DNA from: Rubrivivax sp. | GTDB taxonomy: Bacteria; Pseudomonadota; Gammaproteobacteria; Burkholderiales; Burkholderiaceae_C | Direction of reading: 5' to 3' | Assembly: GCA_027487905.1 (NCBI GenBank) | Contig: JAIYCR010000004.1 | Span: forward strand, 1-52,100 | DNA: 52,100 nt | Shown: positions 41,845-50,961 of the stretch, in pieces | How positions within the stretch are numbered: position 1 is the stretch's first letter | Layout: every line of letters begins with the position of its first letter | The notes under the pieces: generated by a model | Told to the model about the DNA's origin: nothing | The model's input: only the letters and a program-made list of their open reading frames with translations | Database searches by the model: none | Program-made: the position numbers and the translations under genes

Positions 41845-43068
41845 TCAGCCCTTGACGCACACCACCTGCTTCAAGGTGTGGACGACTTCCACCAGGTCCT
41901 TCTGCGCCTGCATCACCGCATCGATGTCCTTGTAGGCCATGGGGATCTCGTCGATCACGTCCTTGTCCTTGCGGCACTCGACCCCTTCGGTGGCCTTGAT
42001 CTGGTCGGCCACGGTGAACAGCTGCTTCGCCTTGGTGCGGCTCATCACGCGGCCGGCGCCGTGGCTGCAGCTGTCGAAGCTCTCGGCGTTGCCCAGGCCA
42101 CGCACGATATAGCTGCGCGCGCCCATGCTGCCGGGAATGATGCCCAGCTGACCCCGCTTCGCGCTCACCGCGCCCTTGCGGGTCACGAACACATCCTCAC
42201 CGAAGTGGTGCTCCTGCTGCACGTAGTTGTGATGACAGTTGACCGCCTCGACATGCGACTCGAAGGGCTTGGCGATGACCTGACGCACCGTCGCGATGAG
42301 GTTGGTCATCATCACCTCGCGGTTGCGCGCCGCGAAGCGCTGCGCCCAGCCCACGCCGCGAACGTAGTCGCCGAAGTACTGCGCTCCTTCCTCGAAGTAC
42401 GCCAGGTCCTGGTCCGGCAGGTTGCGCTGCTGCCGCTCGGCATCCTTCTTCGCCAGTTCGATGAAGTGGGTGCCGATCGCGTTGCCCACGCCGCGAGAAC
42501 CCGAATGCAGCATGAACCACACGAAGCCGGACTCATCGAGGCAGACCTCGATGAAGTGGTTGCCGGTGCCCAGCGTGCCCAGGTGCTTGCGGTTGTTCGT
42601 GTTCTTCAAGCGCGGGTGCAGTTCGCACAGCGCTTCGAACGCGTCCACCAGCGTCGCCCAGACCTGGTCCACCGCATCGGGCGGGTTCTCCCAGCTGCCG
42701 GCGTCGCGGCCACGGTTGCGCGGCGACGACCCATGCGGCACGGCGCGCTCGATTGCGGTGCGCAGCGGCGCCAGGTTGTCGGGCAGGTCGTTCGCGTGGA
42801 GCGTGGTCTTGCAGGCCATCATGCCGCAGCCGATGTCCACACCGACAGCCGCCGGGATGATCGCGCGCAGGGTCGGGATCACCGAACCCACCGTCGCACC
42901 GATGCCCAGGTGGACATCGGGCATCGCGGCGATGTGCTTGAACACGATGGGCAACCGGGCCGCGTTGGCGAGCTGCCGCCTGGCGGCCTCTTCCACCGGC
43001 ACGCCGCGGGTCCACATCTTGATGGGCACGCCGCCTTCGGGTTGTTCGATGCTGTAGTTCGAATCCAT
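41845..43068 (-). CDS. rtcB: RtcB RNA-splicing ligase
   Basis: The 407-residue protein has MPDVHLGIGATVG, VGVDIGCGMMACKT (metal-binding D-x-G-C), GTGNHFIEV, LHSGSRGVGN, ESHVEAVNCHHNYV, and the guanylylated-histidine region SCSHGAGRVMSRTKAK. RtcB joins 2',3'-cyclic phosphate and 5'-hydroxyl RNA ends with GTP and Mn. Its length and all key residues appear intact, unlike rtcA downstream. No RtcR regulator gene or clear sigma-54 promoter is seen in the window. Confidence 0.95.
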   Translation of the reverse strand: MDSNYSIEQPEGGVPIKMWTRGVPVEEAARRQLANAARLPIVFKHIAAMPDVHLGIGATVGSVIPTLRAIIPAAVGVDIGCGMMACKTTLHANDLPDNLAPLRTAIERAVPHGSSPRNRGRDAGSWENPPDAVDQVWATLVDAFEALCELHPRLKNTNNRKHLGTLGTGNHFIEVCLDESGFVWFMLHSGSRGVGNAIGTHFIELAKKDAERQQRNLPDQDLAYFEEGAQYFGDYVRGVGWAQRFAARNREVMMTNLIATVRQVIAKPFESHVEAVNCHHNYVQQEHHFGEDVFVTRKGAVSAKRGQLGIIPGSMGARSYIVRGLGNAESFDSCSHGAGRVMSRTKAKQLFTVADQIKATEGVECRKDKDVIDEIPMAYKDIDAVMQAQKDLVEVVHTLKQVVCVKG

Positions 43069-43079
43069 GTTGATCTCGA

Positions 43080-43097
43080 TTCAGTTCAGTTCAGTTC
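43080..43097. repeat. Short tandem TTCAG array upstream of rtcB
   Basis: Three TTCAG units in a row, followed by TTC, lie 12 nt upstream of the rtcB start, so the minus-strand leader contains GAACT repeats. It may be simple slippage or affect translation. Confidence 0.6.
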
Positions 43098-43190
43098 CTG
43101 GCGCAACTGGACTTCTTCGACCGCGTCCAGCTCGAAGCCGGGCGGGGCGTATTTTTTTTGGGGCCGGCTTGAGCCGCTAGACTCTGCCGG

Positions 43191-43574
43191 GTGAATCGGT
43201 TCATCGCCATCCTGCTGCTTGCGCTGCTGCCGCTCCAGTTCAGCTGGGCGGCCTCGGGCCTGCATTGCGAGCGCGAGACGCAGGATGCCGGGCACATCGG
43301 CCACTCCGGCCACACGCACCCTGCCGAAGCCGGCCCTCAGGCATCGCACCCATCTCCCGAGACGAACGCCGCAGGCGACCCGACCCTCAACGGCACCCCT
43401 GCAGCCGATTGCGACCACTGCCACTGCCACGGCAAATGCAGCTTCATGCCCGCGGTGTGGGCCGAACCGCCCGGACGCCTCGCTGCGCAGCCGCCGGCAG
43501 CCGCCACCCGCCGAGCGGGCGGCGCCCACGCACCAGAGCGACCCGAGCGCCCTCAGTGGCTGCGCCTTGCCTGA
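43191..43574 (+). CDS. CzcI-like periplasmic metal-efflux protein
   Basis: The 127-residue protein starts at GTG 43191 with MNRFIAILLLALLPLQFSWA, a signal peptide matching that of CzcI proteins. The mature part is rich in His and Cys: HCERETQDAGHIGHSGHTH and DCDHCHCHGKCSF, a likely metal-binding region. CzcI lies at the head of czcICBA operons and affects their expression. Position and start fit this. An octa-T tract (43152-43159) is in its upstream region. Confidence 0.75.
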   Translation: MNRFIAILLLALLPLQFSWAASGLHCERETQDAGHIGHSGHTHPAEAGPQASHPSPETNAAGDPTLNGTPAADCDHCHCHGKCSFMPAVWAEPPGRLAAQPPAAATRRAGGAHAPERPERPQWLRLA

Positions 43575-43716
43575 TCGGCGAGGCGGGCCTCTTCCTTTCC
43601 TGAAGCCCGGTCGCGCCTGAGCGCGTGCCGCCTCCTGCGGCACCGTCGGGCCCGATGCGACCCGTGGGTCGCAACTCGCCGATCTCCCGTGGATGGTTTG
43701 AACACCGGAGCATCGG

Positions 43717-45006
43717 ATGGACCTAAGAAGACGAGACCCGACAGCGCTGCTGCGCGCCACGCTGGCCGCCGCAGGAATCGTCTGCGCCTGGGCGGTGCAG
43801 GCGCAGACCGAGAACGCAGGGGCGACGCCCGGAGCGGCACCCGCCTCCGTCATGTCCCTGGCACAGGCCTTCGACGCGGCCTGGGCGCGTCAGCCGGAGG
43901 CGCTGGCCCTGCAGGCCCGCCGGGACGCGGCCCGGTCGCAGCAGCAGGCGTCGCAGGCCTGGACGCCCGAGCCGGCAGCGCTCGAGGTGTCGAACAAGAC
44001 CGACCGGCTGAACCGCAATGCCGGCGCCCGCGAACTCGAGCTGGGTGTTGTTTTGCCCCTGTGGCTGCCCGGCGAGCGCAGCAGGAGCTAGGCACTCGCG
44101 CAGGCGGAAGCGGCAGCCGTCGAAAGCCGCACGAAGGTGGCGCAACTGCGCCTGGCCGCTGCGGTGCGCGACGCCTGGTGGCAGTGGCAACGCGCCCGCA
44201 TCGACGCCGACAGTGCCCGCGAGCAGCTGGGCAACGCGCGCCGGATCGCTGAAGACGTCGGCCGGCGCTTGAAGGCGGGCGACCTCGCCCGGGCCGACCA
44301 GCACCAGGCGGACGGCGCGGTGGCCTCGGCCGAATCCGTGTTCGCGCAGGCCGAAGCCGACCTCGCCGTGGCCGGGCAGCATCTTCGTGCGCTGGCGGGC
44401 GGTGCGGCCATCGCCGCGGATGCGAAGGACGGTGCCGAGGAGCCTTTGCCCGATGCAATCTCGAACGCCCCCGAAGCCCATGCGACGCTGCAGGAGCTGA
44501 CGGACCGTGCAGCCCTGGCAGAGCACACGGCGGCGCTGGTGGCGATCCAGTCGCGGGCGCACCCGGAGCTGACGCTGGCGACCACCCGGGACCGAGGCGC
44601 CTCCGGCGAAGCCGCACAGCGGACCGTCACGCTGGGCGTTCGCATCCCTTTGGGCGGTGGCCCGCGCCACGCAGTCCGCAGCGCCCAAGCGAGCGCGGAG
44701 GCCACCGAAGCGCAGGCGCAGCGGGTCCTCGAACGTGAACGTCTGGACGCCGAGCGCGCGGCGGCTCGGGCGCGCGTGCAAGCCTCGCGCACGAAGCTGG
44801 ACGCCGCCAAACGCCGTGCCGGGCTCGCAGCCGAATCGCGCGGCTTCTTCGACAAGTCCTTCCGGCTCGGCCAGACGGACCTGCCCACCCGGCTGCGCAT
44901 CGAGGCCGAGGCCGCGGACGCCGAGCGGCAGGCCGCCCGCGCCCGCATCGAGCTGGCAGCGGCGATCTCCGGCTGGCGGCAGGCCCTGGGTCTGCTTCCC
45001 CAATGA
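43717..45006 (+). pseudogene. CzcC-like outer-membrane efflux protein with an in-frame amber stop
   Basis: One continuous frame encodes 429 residues of a TolC/CzcC family protein, except for TAG at 44089-44091. The first part has a signal-like start and SLAQAFDAAWARQPEALALQ; after the stop the frame continues as ALAQAEAAAVESRTKVAQL, then LAERLR-like helices and the C-terminal repeat DKSFRLGQTDLPTRLRIEAE. A single substitution (for example CAG to TAG) explains the break. The split product of 124 residues would lack the barrel, so the complete tripartite pump would need another channel, or amber suppression. Everything else in the operon appears intact. Confidence 0.82.
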
Positions 45007-45037
45007 AGCGCGGCATCGAACCTTCCAGGAATCGCCC

Positions 45038-45595
45038 ATGAAGCTCTCACACAGACTCGCCGCGTTGATCGCGGCCGCCTTCTTCGTCGCAGCGCCCGCC
45101 TGGGCCGGCCCCGGGAATGACCATGACCATGGCGACGCCGCCCCAGCCCCCTCGGGCCAGCGGCTGCCCCGCTTCGCCGCCGAGTCCGATCTCTTCGAAC
45201 TCGTCGGCGTGCTCAAGGGCCAGCGCCTCACGCTCTACCTCGACCGCTTCGCCGACAACAGCCCGGTGGCGGGCGCACGGATCGAGCTGGACATCGGCGG
45301 CGCCCAGTTCACGGCCGAGCCCCAGGGCGAGGACGGCTACGACGTGCTGCTGCCCGCCGCACCCAAGCCGGGCGTTCTGCCGGTCACGGCCACCGTGACG
45401 GCCGGCACCGACACCGACCTGCTTGCCGGCGAACTCGACATTCCCGAGGGGCCGCAGGCCCACCCCGCTGCCCACGCGCACCCGTGGACCGGATACGCCG
45501 GCTGGGCCGCTGCCGGCCTGGTGTCGCTGGGCCTGCTCATCGCGGGCGGGCGCGCCATCGCCGCGCACCGCACCCGCGCCGGAGGTGCCGCATGA
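45038..45595 (+). CDS. Membrane-anchored accessory protein of the metal-efflux operon
   Basis: The 185-residue protein has a signal peptide (to about AWA, residue 23), a metal-binding-like GPGNDHDHGDAA right after it, a beta-rich domain (LYLDRFADNSPVAGARIELDI, VLPVTATV) and a C-terminal membrane span (about 152-174). It is translationally coupled to the fusion-protein gene by ATGA. I have no family name with known function; the beta domain resembles periplasmic adaptor modules. A role in metal delivery is inferred. Confidence 0.7.
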   Translation: MKLSHRLAALIAAAFFVAAPAWAGPGNDHDHGDAAPAPSGQRLPRFAAESDLFELVGVLKGQRLTLYLDRFADNSPVAGARIELDIGGAQFTAEPQGEDGYDVLLPAAPKPGVLPVTATVTAGTDTDLLAGELDIPEGPQAHPAAHAHPWTGYAGWAAAGLVSLGLLIAGGRAIAAHRTRAGGAA

Positions 45596-46716
45596 AGCGC
45601 ACGCTGATCGCCTCGACCCTCGGACTGCTGCTCGCGCTGGCGGGCCTGCTGCCGGCGCAGGCCGGCCCCGGCCACGACCACGACCACGACCATGGCGACG
45701 CGCCTGCAGCGCCCGGCGCCAGCGGTCCGCAGCGCCTGCCGGACGGCAGCGTCTTCCTGCCCAAGCCCGCGCAGCGCCAGCTGGGCGTGCGCACGGTGGT
45801 GACGCAGGCGGGCGAACTGCCGCGCACCCTGGAACTGAGCGCCAAGGTCTCGATGGACCCGAACGCCGGGGGCAAGGTTCAGCCGCTGAACGCCGGCCGC
45901 ATCGAACCCGGCCCGCGGGGCCTGCCCAACCCCGGACAGGCGGTGCGCCGGGGCGAGGTGCTGGCCTACGTGCTGCCCTCGGCCTCGCCGATCGAGCGCT
46001 CCAGCCAGGCTGCGCAGCTGGCCGAACTGCGCGCGGCGAAGGCGTTGGCCGACAAGCGCGTCGCACGCCTGCAGGAACTCGCCGACACCGTGCCGCGCAA
46101 GGAGATCGAAGCGGCCGAGAGCGAGGCCTCGAGCCTGGCCGCACGCATCGCCGCGGTCGGCGCGGGCCTGGCCACCCGCGAGGCGCTGCTGGCGCCGGTG
46201 TCCGGCGTGATCGCCTCGGCGAACGCGGTGGCCGGCCAGGTGGTGGAGGCGCGCGAACTCGTCTTCGAGATCGTCGACCCCACGCGGCTGCGCATCGAGG
46301 CGCTGGCTTTCGATGTAGCGCTGGCCTCCAACATCGGCAGCGCCAGCATGGCCGTCGGGGAGCAGCGCGTGCCCCTGAGCTTCATCGGCGCGTCGCGCAG
46401 CTTGCGCGAGCAGGCCTTGCCGCTGACCTTCCGCGCCCAGGGTGCCGCACTGGACCGGCTTGCCGTCGGCCAGCCGGTGCGCGTGTTCGTGCAGACCCGG
46501 GAGAAGGTCAAGGGGGTTGCCGTGCCCTCGGCCTCGCTGATGAGGAATCCGGCCAACCAGACCGTCGTCTGGGTGAAGACCGCGCCCGAGCGATTCGAGC
46601 CCCGAACCGTCACCGTCGAGCCGCTGGACGGTGTCCGCGCGGCGGTGACCTCGGGGCTGCAGGCGGGCGACCGTGTCGCCACGCAGGGCGCCACCTTGAT
46701 CAACCAGGTCCGCTGA
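45592..46716 (+). CDS. RND efflux periplasmic adaptor (membrane-fusion) protein
   Basis: The 374-residue protein has a signal peptide, then GPGHDHDHDHGD (His-rich), barrel-sandwich and helical hairpin segments (YVLPSASPIERSSQAAQLAEL, ADTVPRKEIEAAESEASSL), a lipoyl-like half LLAPVSGVIASANAVAGQVV, and a beta-barrel plus C-terminal MPD (FVQTREKVKGVAVPSASLM). This is the CzcB/CusB type that links inner-membrane pump and outer-membrane channel. It is 10 nt upstream of the pump gene. Confidence 0.9.
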   Translation: MKRTLIASTLGLLLALAGLLPAQAGPGHDHDHDHGDAPAAPGASGPQRLPDGSVFLPKPAQRQLGVRTVVTQAGELPRTLELSAKVSMDPNAGGKVQPLNAGRIEPGPRGLPNPGQAVRRGEVLAYVLPSASPIERSSQAAQLAELRAAKALADKRVARLQELADTVPRKEIEAAESEASSLAARIAAVGAGLATREALLAPVSGVIASANAVAGQVVEARELVFEIVDPTRLRIEALAFDVALASNIGSASMAVGEQRVPLSFIGASRSLREQALPLTFRAQGAALDRLAVGQPVRVFVQTREKVKGVAVPSASLMRNPANQTVVWVKTAPERFEPRTVTVEPLDGVRAAVTSGLQAGDRVATQGATLINQVR

Positions 46717-46726
46717 GGTCGCCGCC

Positions 46727-49700
46727 ATGTTCAAGTGGCTTCTCGACAACAGCCTGGCGAACCGGCTGCTGGTGATCATCGCCAGCCTTGTGCTGATGGC
46801 CTGGGGCGCGTTCACCTTGTCCCGCACGCCGGTGGACGTGTTCCCCGACCTCAACAAGCCCACGGTCACCCTCATGACCGAGGCCGGCGGCATGGCCGCC
46901 GAGGAGGTGGAGCAGCTCATCACCTTCCCGCTGGAGACCACGATGAACGGGCTTCCCGGCGTGGAGAGCGTGCGCTCGACCTCGTCGGCTGGCCTGTCAT
47001 TCCTCTACGTCACCTTCGACTGGAGCGTGGACATCCACCGCGCCCGTCAGATGGTCTCCGAGCGGCTGTCGGCGATGGAGGACGGGCTGCCTGCGGGCTT
47101 GGTCCCGCACATGGGGCCTATCAGCTCGATCATGGGCGAGATCCTGCAGATCGCGATTCCCGTGGACCCGCTCAGGATCAGCCCGATGGCGGTGCGCGAG
47201 TACGCGGACTGGGTGCTGCGTCCGCGCCTGCTCGCGGTGCCCGGCGTGGCGCAGGTCATCCCCATCGGAGGCCAGGTGCGCCAGTTCCAGGTGCAGCCGA
47301 ACACAGCCCGGATGGCGGAGCTGGGCATCTCCGCTGGGCAATTGAAGGCCGCGCTGCTCGGCTTCTCGGCCAACTCTTCGGGGGGCTTCCTCGAGCTCAA
47401 TGGCCGCGAATACCTGATCCGCCACCTGGGCCGCACCTCGCGGCTCGAGGACCTGAGCAACCTGGCGGTGGGCAGCGCCACCACGGGCAGCAACCTCGGC
47501 CAGCCCATCCTGCTGCGGCAGATCGCCGAGGTGAGCTTCGCGCCCGCCCCGCAGCGCGGCGACGCCGGGTTCGCGGGCCAGCCTGCGGTCATCCTGGGCA
47601 TCCACAAGCAGCCCACGGCCGACACCCTGGCGCTGACCCGCACCATCGAGGATGCCCTTGCCGGCCTGGAGGCCTCGCTGCCCGCCGGCATGGAGACGCC
47701 CCGCGTCACCTTCCGCCAGGCGAGCTTCATCGAGGCGTCGATCGCCACGCTGCAGGGCAAGCTGATCGGCGCTTCGATCTTCGTGGCGGTGATCCTCTTC
47801 TTCTTCCTGGGCACGATCCGGCCGACGGTGATCGCGCTGACCGCCATACCGGTGTCGATCTGCGTCACCGCGCTGGTCTTCCGGCATTTCGGCCTGTCGA
47901 TCAACACGATGACGCTGGGTGGCCTGGCCATTGCCATCGGCGGCCTGGTGGACGACGCGGTGGTGGACGTGGAGAACATCCTGCGGCGCCTGAAGCAAGA
48001 CCGTGCGAAGCCGCTGCACGAGCGCATGCCGGTGCTGCAGCTGGTGGCCCAGGCGTCGATGGAGGTTCGCTCGGGCATCCTCTACGCCACCGTCATCATC
48101 GTGCTCGTGTTCCTGCCGCTGTTCGCGCTGCCGGGCATCGAGGGGCGGCTGTTCGTGCCTCTTGGCGTGGCCTTCATCGCCTCGACGCTGGCGTCGCTGC
48201 TGGTGTCGGTGACGGTGACGCCGGTGCTCAGCTACTACCTGCTGCCGCGCATGAAGACACTGGAGCACGGTGACACGCGGGCCCTGGCCTGGCTGAAGGC
48301 CCGCTACCGCAGTGGCCTGGGCGCGGTGCTTGCGAGCCCCCGGGCAGCGCTCGCGTCGGCCGGCCTGGCGGTGCTGGCGGCCGCAGCGGCCATTCCCTTC
48401 TTCCCCACCACCTTCCTGCCGCCGTTCAACGAAGGCACGCTGCTGGTGGGCATCCGCCTGAACCCCGGCGTCACCCTGAGCGAGAGCTCGGCGCTGGCAC
48501 GGCAGGCCGAGGTGTTGATCGGGCAGGTGCCCGAAGTCGTCCATGTGGGCCGGCGCAGCGGCCGCGCCGAGCTCGACGAACATGCCGAAGGCGTGCACGT
48601 GAGCGAACTCGATGTGGGCATCGTGCCTGCCCAGCAGCTGACCCGCAGCCTGGACGAGGTGCGCAGCGACATCCGCCAACGGCTGGTGAACCTGCCGGCG
48701 GCCATCGAGGTGGGGCAGCCCATTTCCCACCGCATCGACCACATGCTGTCGGGGGTGCGCTCGCAGATCGCGATCAAGATCTACGGGGAGGACCTCGACG
48801 CGCTGCGCAGCCAGGCCGACGCGCTGCAGCGGCGCTTGGCCGGCATCCGGGGCCTTGCCGACCTCGCCGTGGAAAAGCAGGTGCTGGCGCCACAGATCCA
48901 GGTGCGGGTGGACTACGCTGCCGCCGCGCGCTACGGCGTGCCCGCGCCGCAGATCGCGGCGACGCTGCAGGGCCTGGTCGAAGGCGAGCGCGTGGCGCAG
49001 ATCGTCGAGGGCAACCGCCGCTTCGCGCTGGTGGTTCGGCTGCCTGAGTCGGCCCGCTCCGTCGAGGGCCTGGGCCAGATCCTGATCGAGACGCCGACCG
49101 GGCGGATTCCGCTGTCCCGGGTGGCCAGCATCGAGGAAGGCGACGGCCCCAACCAGATCAGCCGCGACGACGGCAAGCGGCGCATCGTGCTGTCGGCCAA
49201 CGCATCGGGACGGCCGCTGTCGGAGGTCGTCGCCGACATCCGCGAGGTGGCCGCCGGATCGAGGCTGCCCGAGGGCATGTTCATCACGCTGGGCGGGCAG
49301 TTCCAGGCGCAGGAAGAGGCCTCGCGCCTGATCGGGCTGCTGTCCATCGTGTCCCTGACGCTGATGTTCGTGGTGCTCTACAGCCGCTACCGCAGCGCGA
49401 TCCTGTCGGTGCTCATCATGGTGAACATTCCGCTGGCGCTCGTGGGGGCGGTCGTCGGGCTGTGGCTGTCGGGCCAGCCGCTCAGCGTCGCCGCGATGGT
49501 GGGCTTCGTCACGCTGGCCGGCATCTCGGTGCGCAACGGCATCCTCAAGGTGAGCCACTACATCAACCTGATGCGCTTCGAGGGCGAGCGCTTCGACCGG
49601 CAGATGATCGTGCGCGGCTCGCTGGAGCGGCTGAGCCCGGTGCTGATGACCGCGCTCGTCACCGCCTTCGCGCTGGCGCCCTTGCTCTTCGAGGCCGAGC

Positions 49701-49861
49701 GCCCGGGCACCGAGGTGCTGCACCCGGTGGCCGTGGTCATCTTCGCCGGCCTGGTCAGTTCTACCCTGCTCGACACCTTCCTCACGCCGGCGATGTTCTG
49801 GCTCTTCGGCCGCCAGCCGGCCGAAAAGCTGATCAACGACCGCGATGCCCAGGCCCTGTGA
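46727..49861 (+). CDS. Heavy-metal efflux RND transporter (CzcA/CusA family)
   Basis: The 1044-residue protein starts MFKWLLDNSLANRLLVIIAS and has the twelve-span RND layout: first span, a large periplasmic loop (about 35-330), six spans with IAIGGLVDDAVVDVENILRRL in TM4, a second periplasmic loop (about 560-860) and six further spans. TM4 aspartates of the DD pair carry the proton relay. The GGLVDDAVV variant differs from the DFG-DG of CzcA and the GAMVDAA of CusA, so the metal is not predicted; divalent cations are likely. It overlaps none of its neighbours. Confidence 0.93.
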   Translation: MFKWLLDNSLANRLLVIIASLVLMAWGAFTLSRTPVDVFPDLNKPTVTLMTEAGGMAAEEVEQLITFPLETTMNGLPGVESVRSTSSAGLSFLYVTFDWSVDIHRARQMVSERLSAMEDGLPAGLVPHMGPISSIMGEILQIAIPVDPLRISPMAVREYADWVLRPRLLAVPGVAQVIPIGGQVRQFQVQPNTARMAELGISAGQLKAALLGFSANSSGGFLELNGREYLIRHLGRTSRLEDLSNLAVGSATTGSNLGQPILLRQIAEVSFAPAPQRGDAGFAGQPAVILGIHKQPTADTLALTRTIEDALAGLEASLPAGMETPRVTFRQASFIEASIATLQGKLIGASIFVAVILFFFLGTIRPTVIALTAIPVSICVTALVFRHFGLSINTMTLGGLAIAIGGLVDDAVVDVENILRRLKQDRAKPLHERMPVLQLVAQASMEVRSGILYATVIIVLVFLPLFALPGIEGRLFVPLGVAFIASTLASLLVSVTVTPVLSYYLLPRMKTLEHGDTRALAWLKARYRSGLGAVLASPRAALASAGLAVLAAAAAIPFFPTTFLPPFNEGTLLVGIRLNPGVTLSESSALARQAEVLIGQVPEVVHVGRRSGRAELDEHAEGVHVSELDVGIVPAQQLTRSLDEVRSDIRQRLVNLPAAIEVGQPISHRIDHMLSGVRSQIAIKIYGEDLDALRSQADALQRRLAGIRGLADLAVEKQVLAPQIQVRVDYAAAARYGVPAPQIAATLQGLVEGERVAQIVEGNRRFALVVRLPESARSVEGLGQILIETPTGRIPLSRVASIEEGDGPNQISRDDGKRRIVLSANASGRPLSEVVADIREVAAGSRLPEGMFITLGGQFQAQEEASRLIGLLSIVSLTLMFVVLYSRYRSAILSVLIMVNIPLALVGAVVGLWLSGQPLSVAAMVGFVTLAGISVRNGILKVSHYINLMRFEGERFDRQMIVRGSLERLSPVLMTALVTAFALAPLLFEAERPGTEVLHPVAVVIFAGLVSSTLLDTFLTPAMFWLFGRQPAEKLINDRDAQAL

Positions 49862-49897
49862 GCCGGTCCGTTTCCACCCAACCCCGAAGGAGAGAAC

Positions 49898-50281
49898 ATG
49901 AAGCTGAACACCTGGATCGCCGCCCTGGCTGTGGGCCTGGGCCTGGGCCTTGCAGGCGCCGTCCATGCGGGCGAGGGCCACGACCACTCGCCGAAGTACG
50001 GCGGCGTCGTCGCCGGAGGGAAGGTCTTCGACTACGAGCTGGTCGCCAGGCCGACCGTGGTGCAGCTCTATGTGCGCGCTGGCAACCAGCTGGCCGACGT
50101 GTCCAAGGCCAGCGCCCGGCTCACGGTGCTCACCGGCACCGACAAGCAGGAGGTCGAGCTCAAGCCGGTCGGCGACAAGCTCGAAGCCACCGGCAGCTTC
50201 AAGATCGGTCCGGGCAGCAAGGCCGTGGCCGTGATCACGGTCGCGGGCAAGCCGGCGACGGCGCGCTTCAGCTTGAAGTGA
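49898..50281 (+). CDS. Periplasmic HDH-motif protein of the metal-efflux operon
   Basis: The 127-residue protein has a signal peptide (cleavage about VHA, residue 23), then GEGHDHSPKYGGVVAGG and a beta-rich domain ending GKPATARFSLK. The GxGHDH start matches the N-termini of the accessory and fusion proteins upstream. GAAGGAGA is a strong ribosome site for ATG 49898. It could be a periplasmic metal chaperone; no family function is known to me. Confidence 0.78.
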   Translation: MKLNTWIAALAVGLGLGLAGAVHAGEGHDHSPKYGGVVAGGKVFDYELVARPTVVQLYVRAGNQLADVSKASARLTVLTGTDKQEVELKPVGDKLEATGSFKIGPGSKAVAVITVAGKPATARFSLK

Positions 50282-50310
50282 GCGGTCAGGCTGCGCCTGT
50301 CCGTGCATCC

Positions 50311-50805
50311 ATGCTTGACCTCTTCCTGTTCACCCTGCCCGATGCCGTTGGCGACTGGCACCCCATCGACGACCGCGTGATGGGCGGCGCCTCGCGCAGC
50401 CGCCTGCGGCACGACCCGGCTGGCCACGCGGTGTTCGAAGGCGAGCTGTCGCTGGCCGGGGGTGGCGGCTTCGCGTCGGTGCGGTCCAGCCCCGGTGCCC
50501 GCGGGCATGCGGGTGCCACGGTGTGCGAGGTCGAAGTGCGCGGCGCCCCGCGGAGCTTCAAGCTCAGCCTGCTCACCGACGACGGCTTCGACCGCCCGAG
50601 CCACCAGGCGAGCTTCACCGCGCCGGGGCTTCAATGGCAGACGCTCAGCCTGCCGCTTTCCGCCTTCCGGGCCAGCTTCCGCGGACGCGAGGTGCCGGGC
50701 GCCGCGCCACCGGACCCGGCGCGCATCCGGCAGGTGGGCTTGCTGATCGCGGCGCGGCAGGCGGGGCCTTTTGCGCTCGACATCCGGCGCATCGCGCTGG
50801 GGTGA
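50311..50805 (+). CDS. CIA30 family protein
   Basis: The 164-residue protein has the CIA30 jelly-roll pattern: WHPIDDRVMGGASRSRL at the start, FASVRS, a central CEVEVRGAPRSFKLSLLTDDGFD, WQTLSLPLSAFRASFRGREV and IRQVGLLIAARQAGPFALDIRRI at the end. CIA30 proteins were named for mitochondrial complex I assembly; bacterial homologues are of unknown role. It may be a fellow traveller of the efflux operon, 29 nt downstream. Confidence 0.85.
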   Translation: MLDLFLFTLPDAVGDWHPIDDRVMGGASRSRLRHDPAGHAVFEGELSLAGGGGFASVRSSPGARGHAGATVCEVEVRGAPRSFKLSLLTDDGFDRPSHQASFTAPGLQWQTLSLPLSAFRASFRGREVPGAAPPDPARIRQVGLLIAARQAGPFALDIRRIALG

Positions 50806-50832
50806 TGCGGGTGACCTGTCCCTCCCGGCCAT

Positions 50833-50852
50833 GCCAAGCCAAGCCAAGCCAA
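50833..50852. repeat. Tandem pentamer GCCAA, four copies
   Basis: Four perfect GCCAA units lie in the 156-bp gap between the convergent CIA30 and cupredoxin genes. It is a simple slippage-type repeat of unknown effect. Confidence 0.75.
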
Positions 50853-50961
50853 GGCAGGAGGGAGTCCGCCAACCCAGCGGGGCGGACATGAGAAGAAAAC
50901 CCGCGGCGGGGTCATCTGCAGCTCGGTGACAGTGAACTTGCCAGCCAGGTGGATGGCCTTG

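Noticed and set aside
43060-43200. Sigma-54 promoter for rtcB
   Set aside because: No TGGCAC-N5-TTGC match could be found upstream of rtcB on the minus strand within this stretch.
46997-50308. Minus-strand 1103-residue open frame
   Set aside because: It is the antisense shadow of the RND pump gene, with low-complexity His/Arg-rich sequence and no domain; an effect of high GC third positions.
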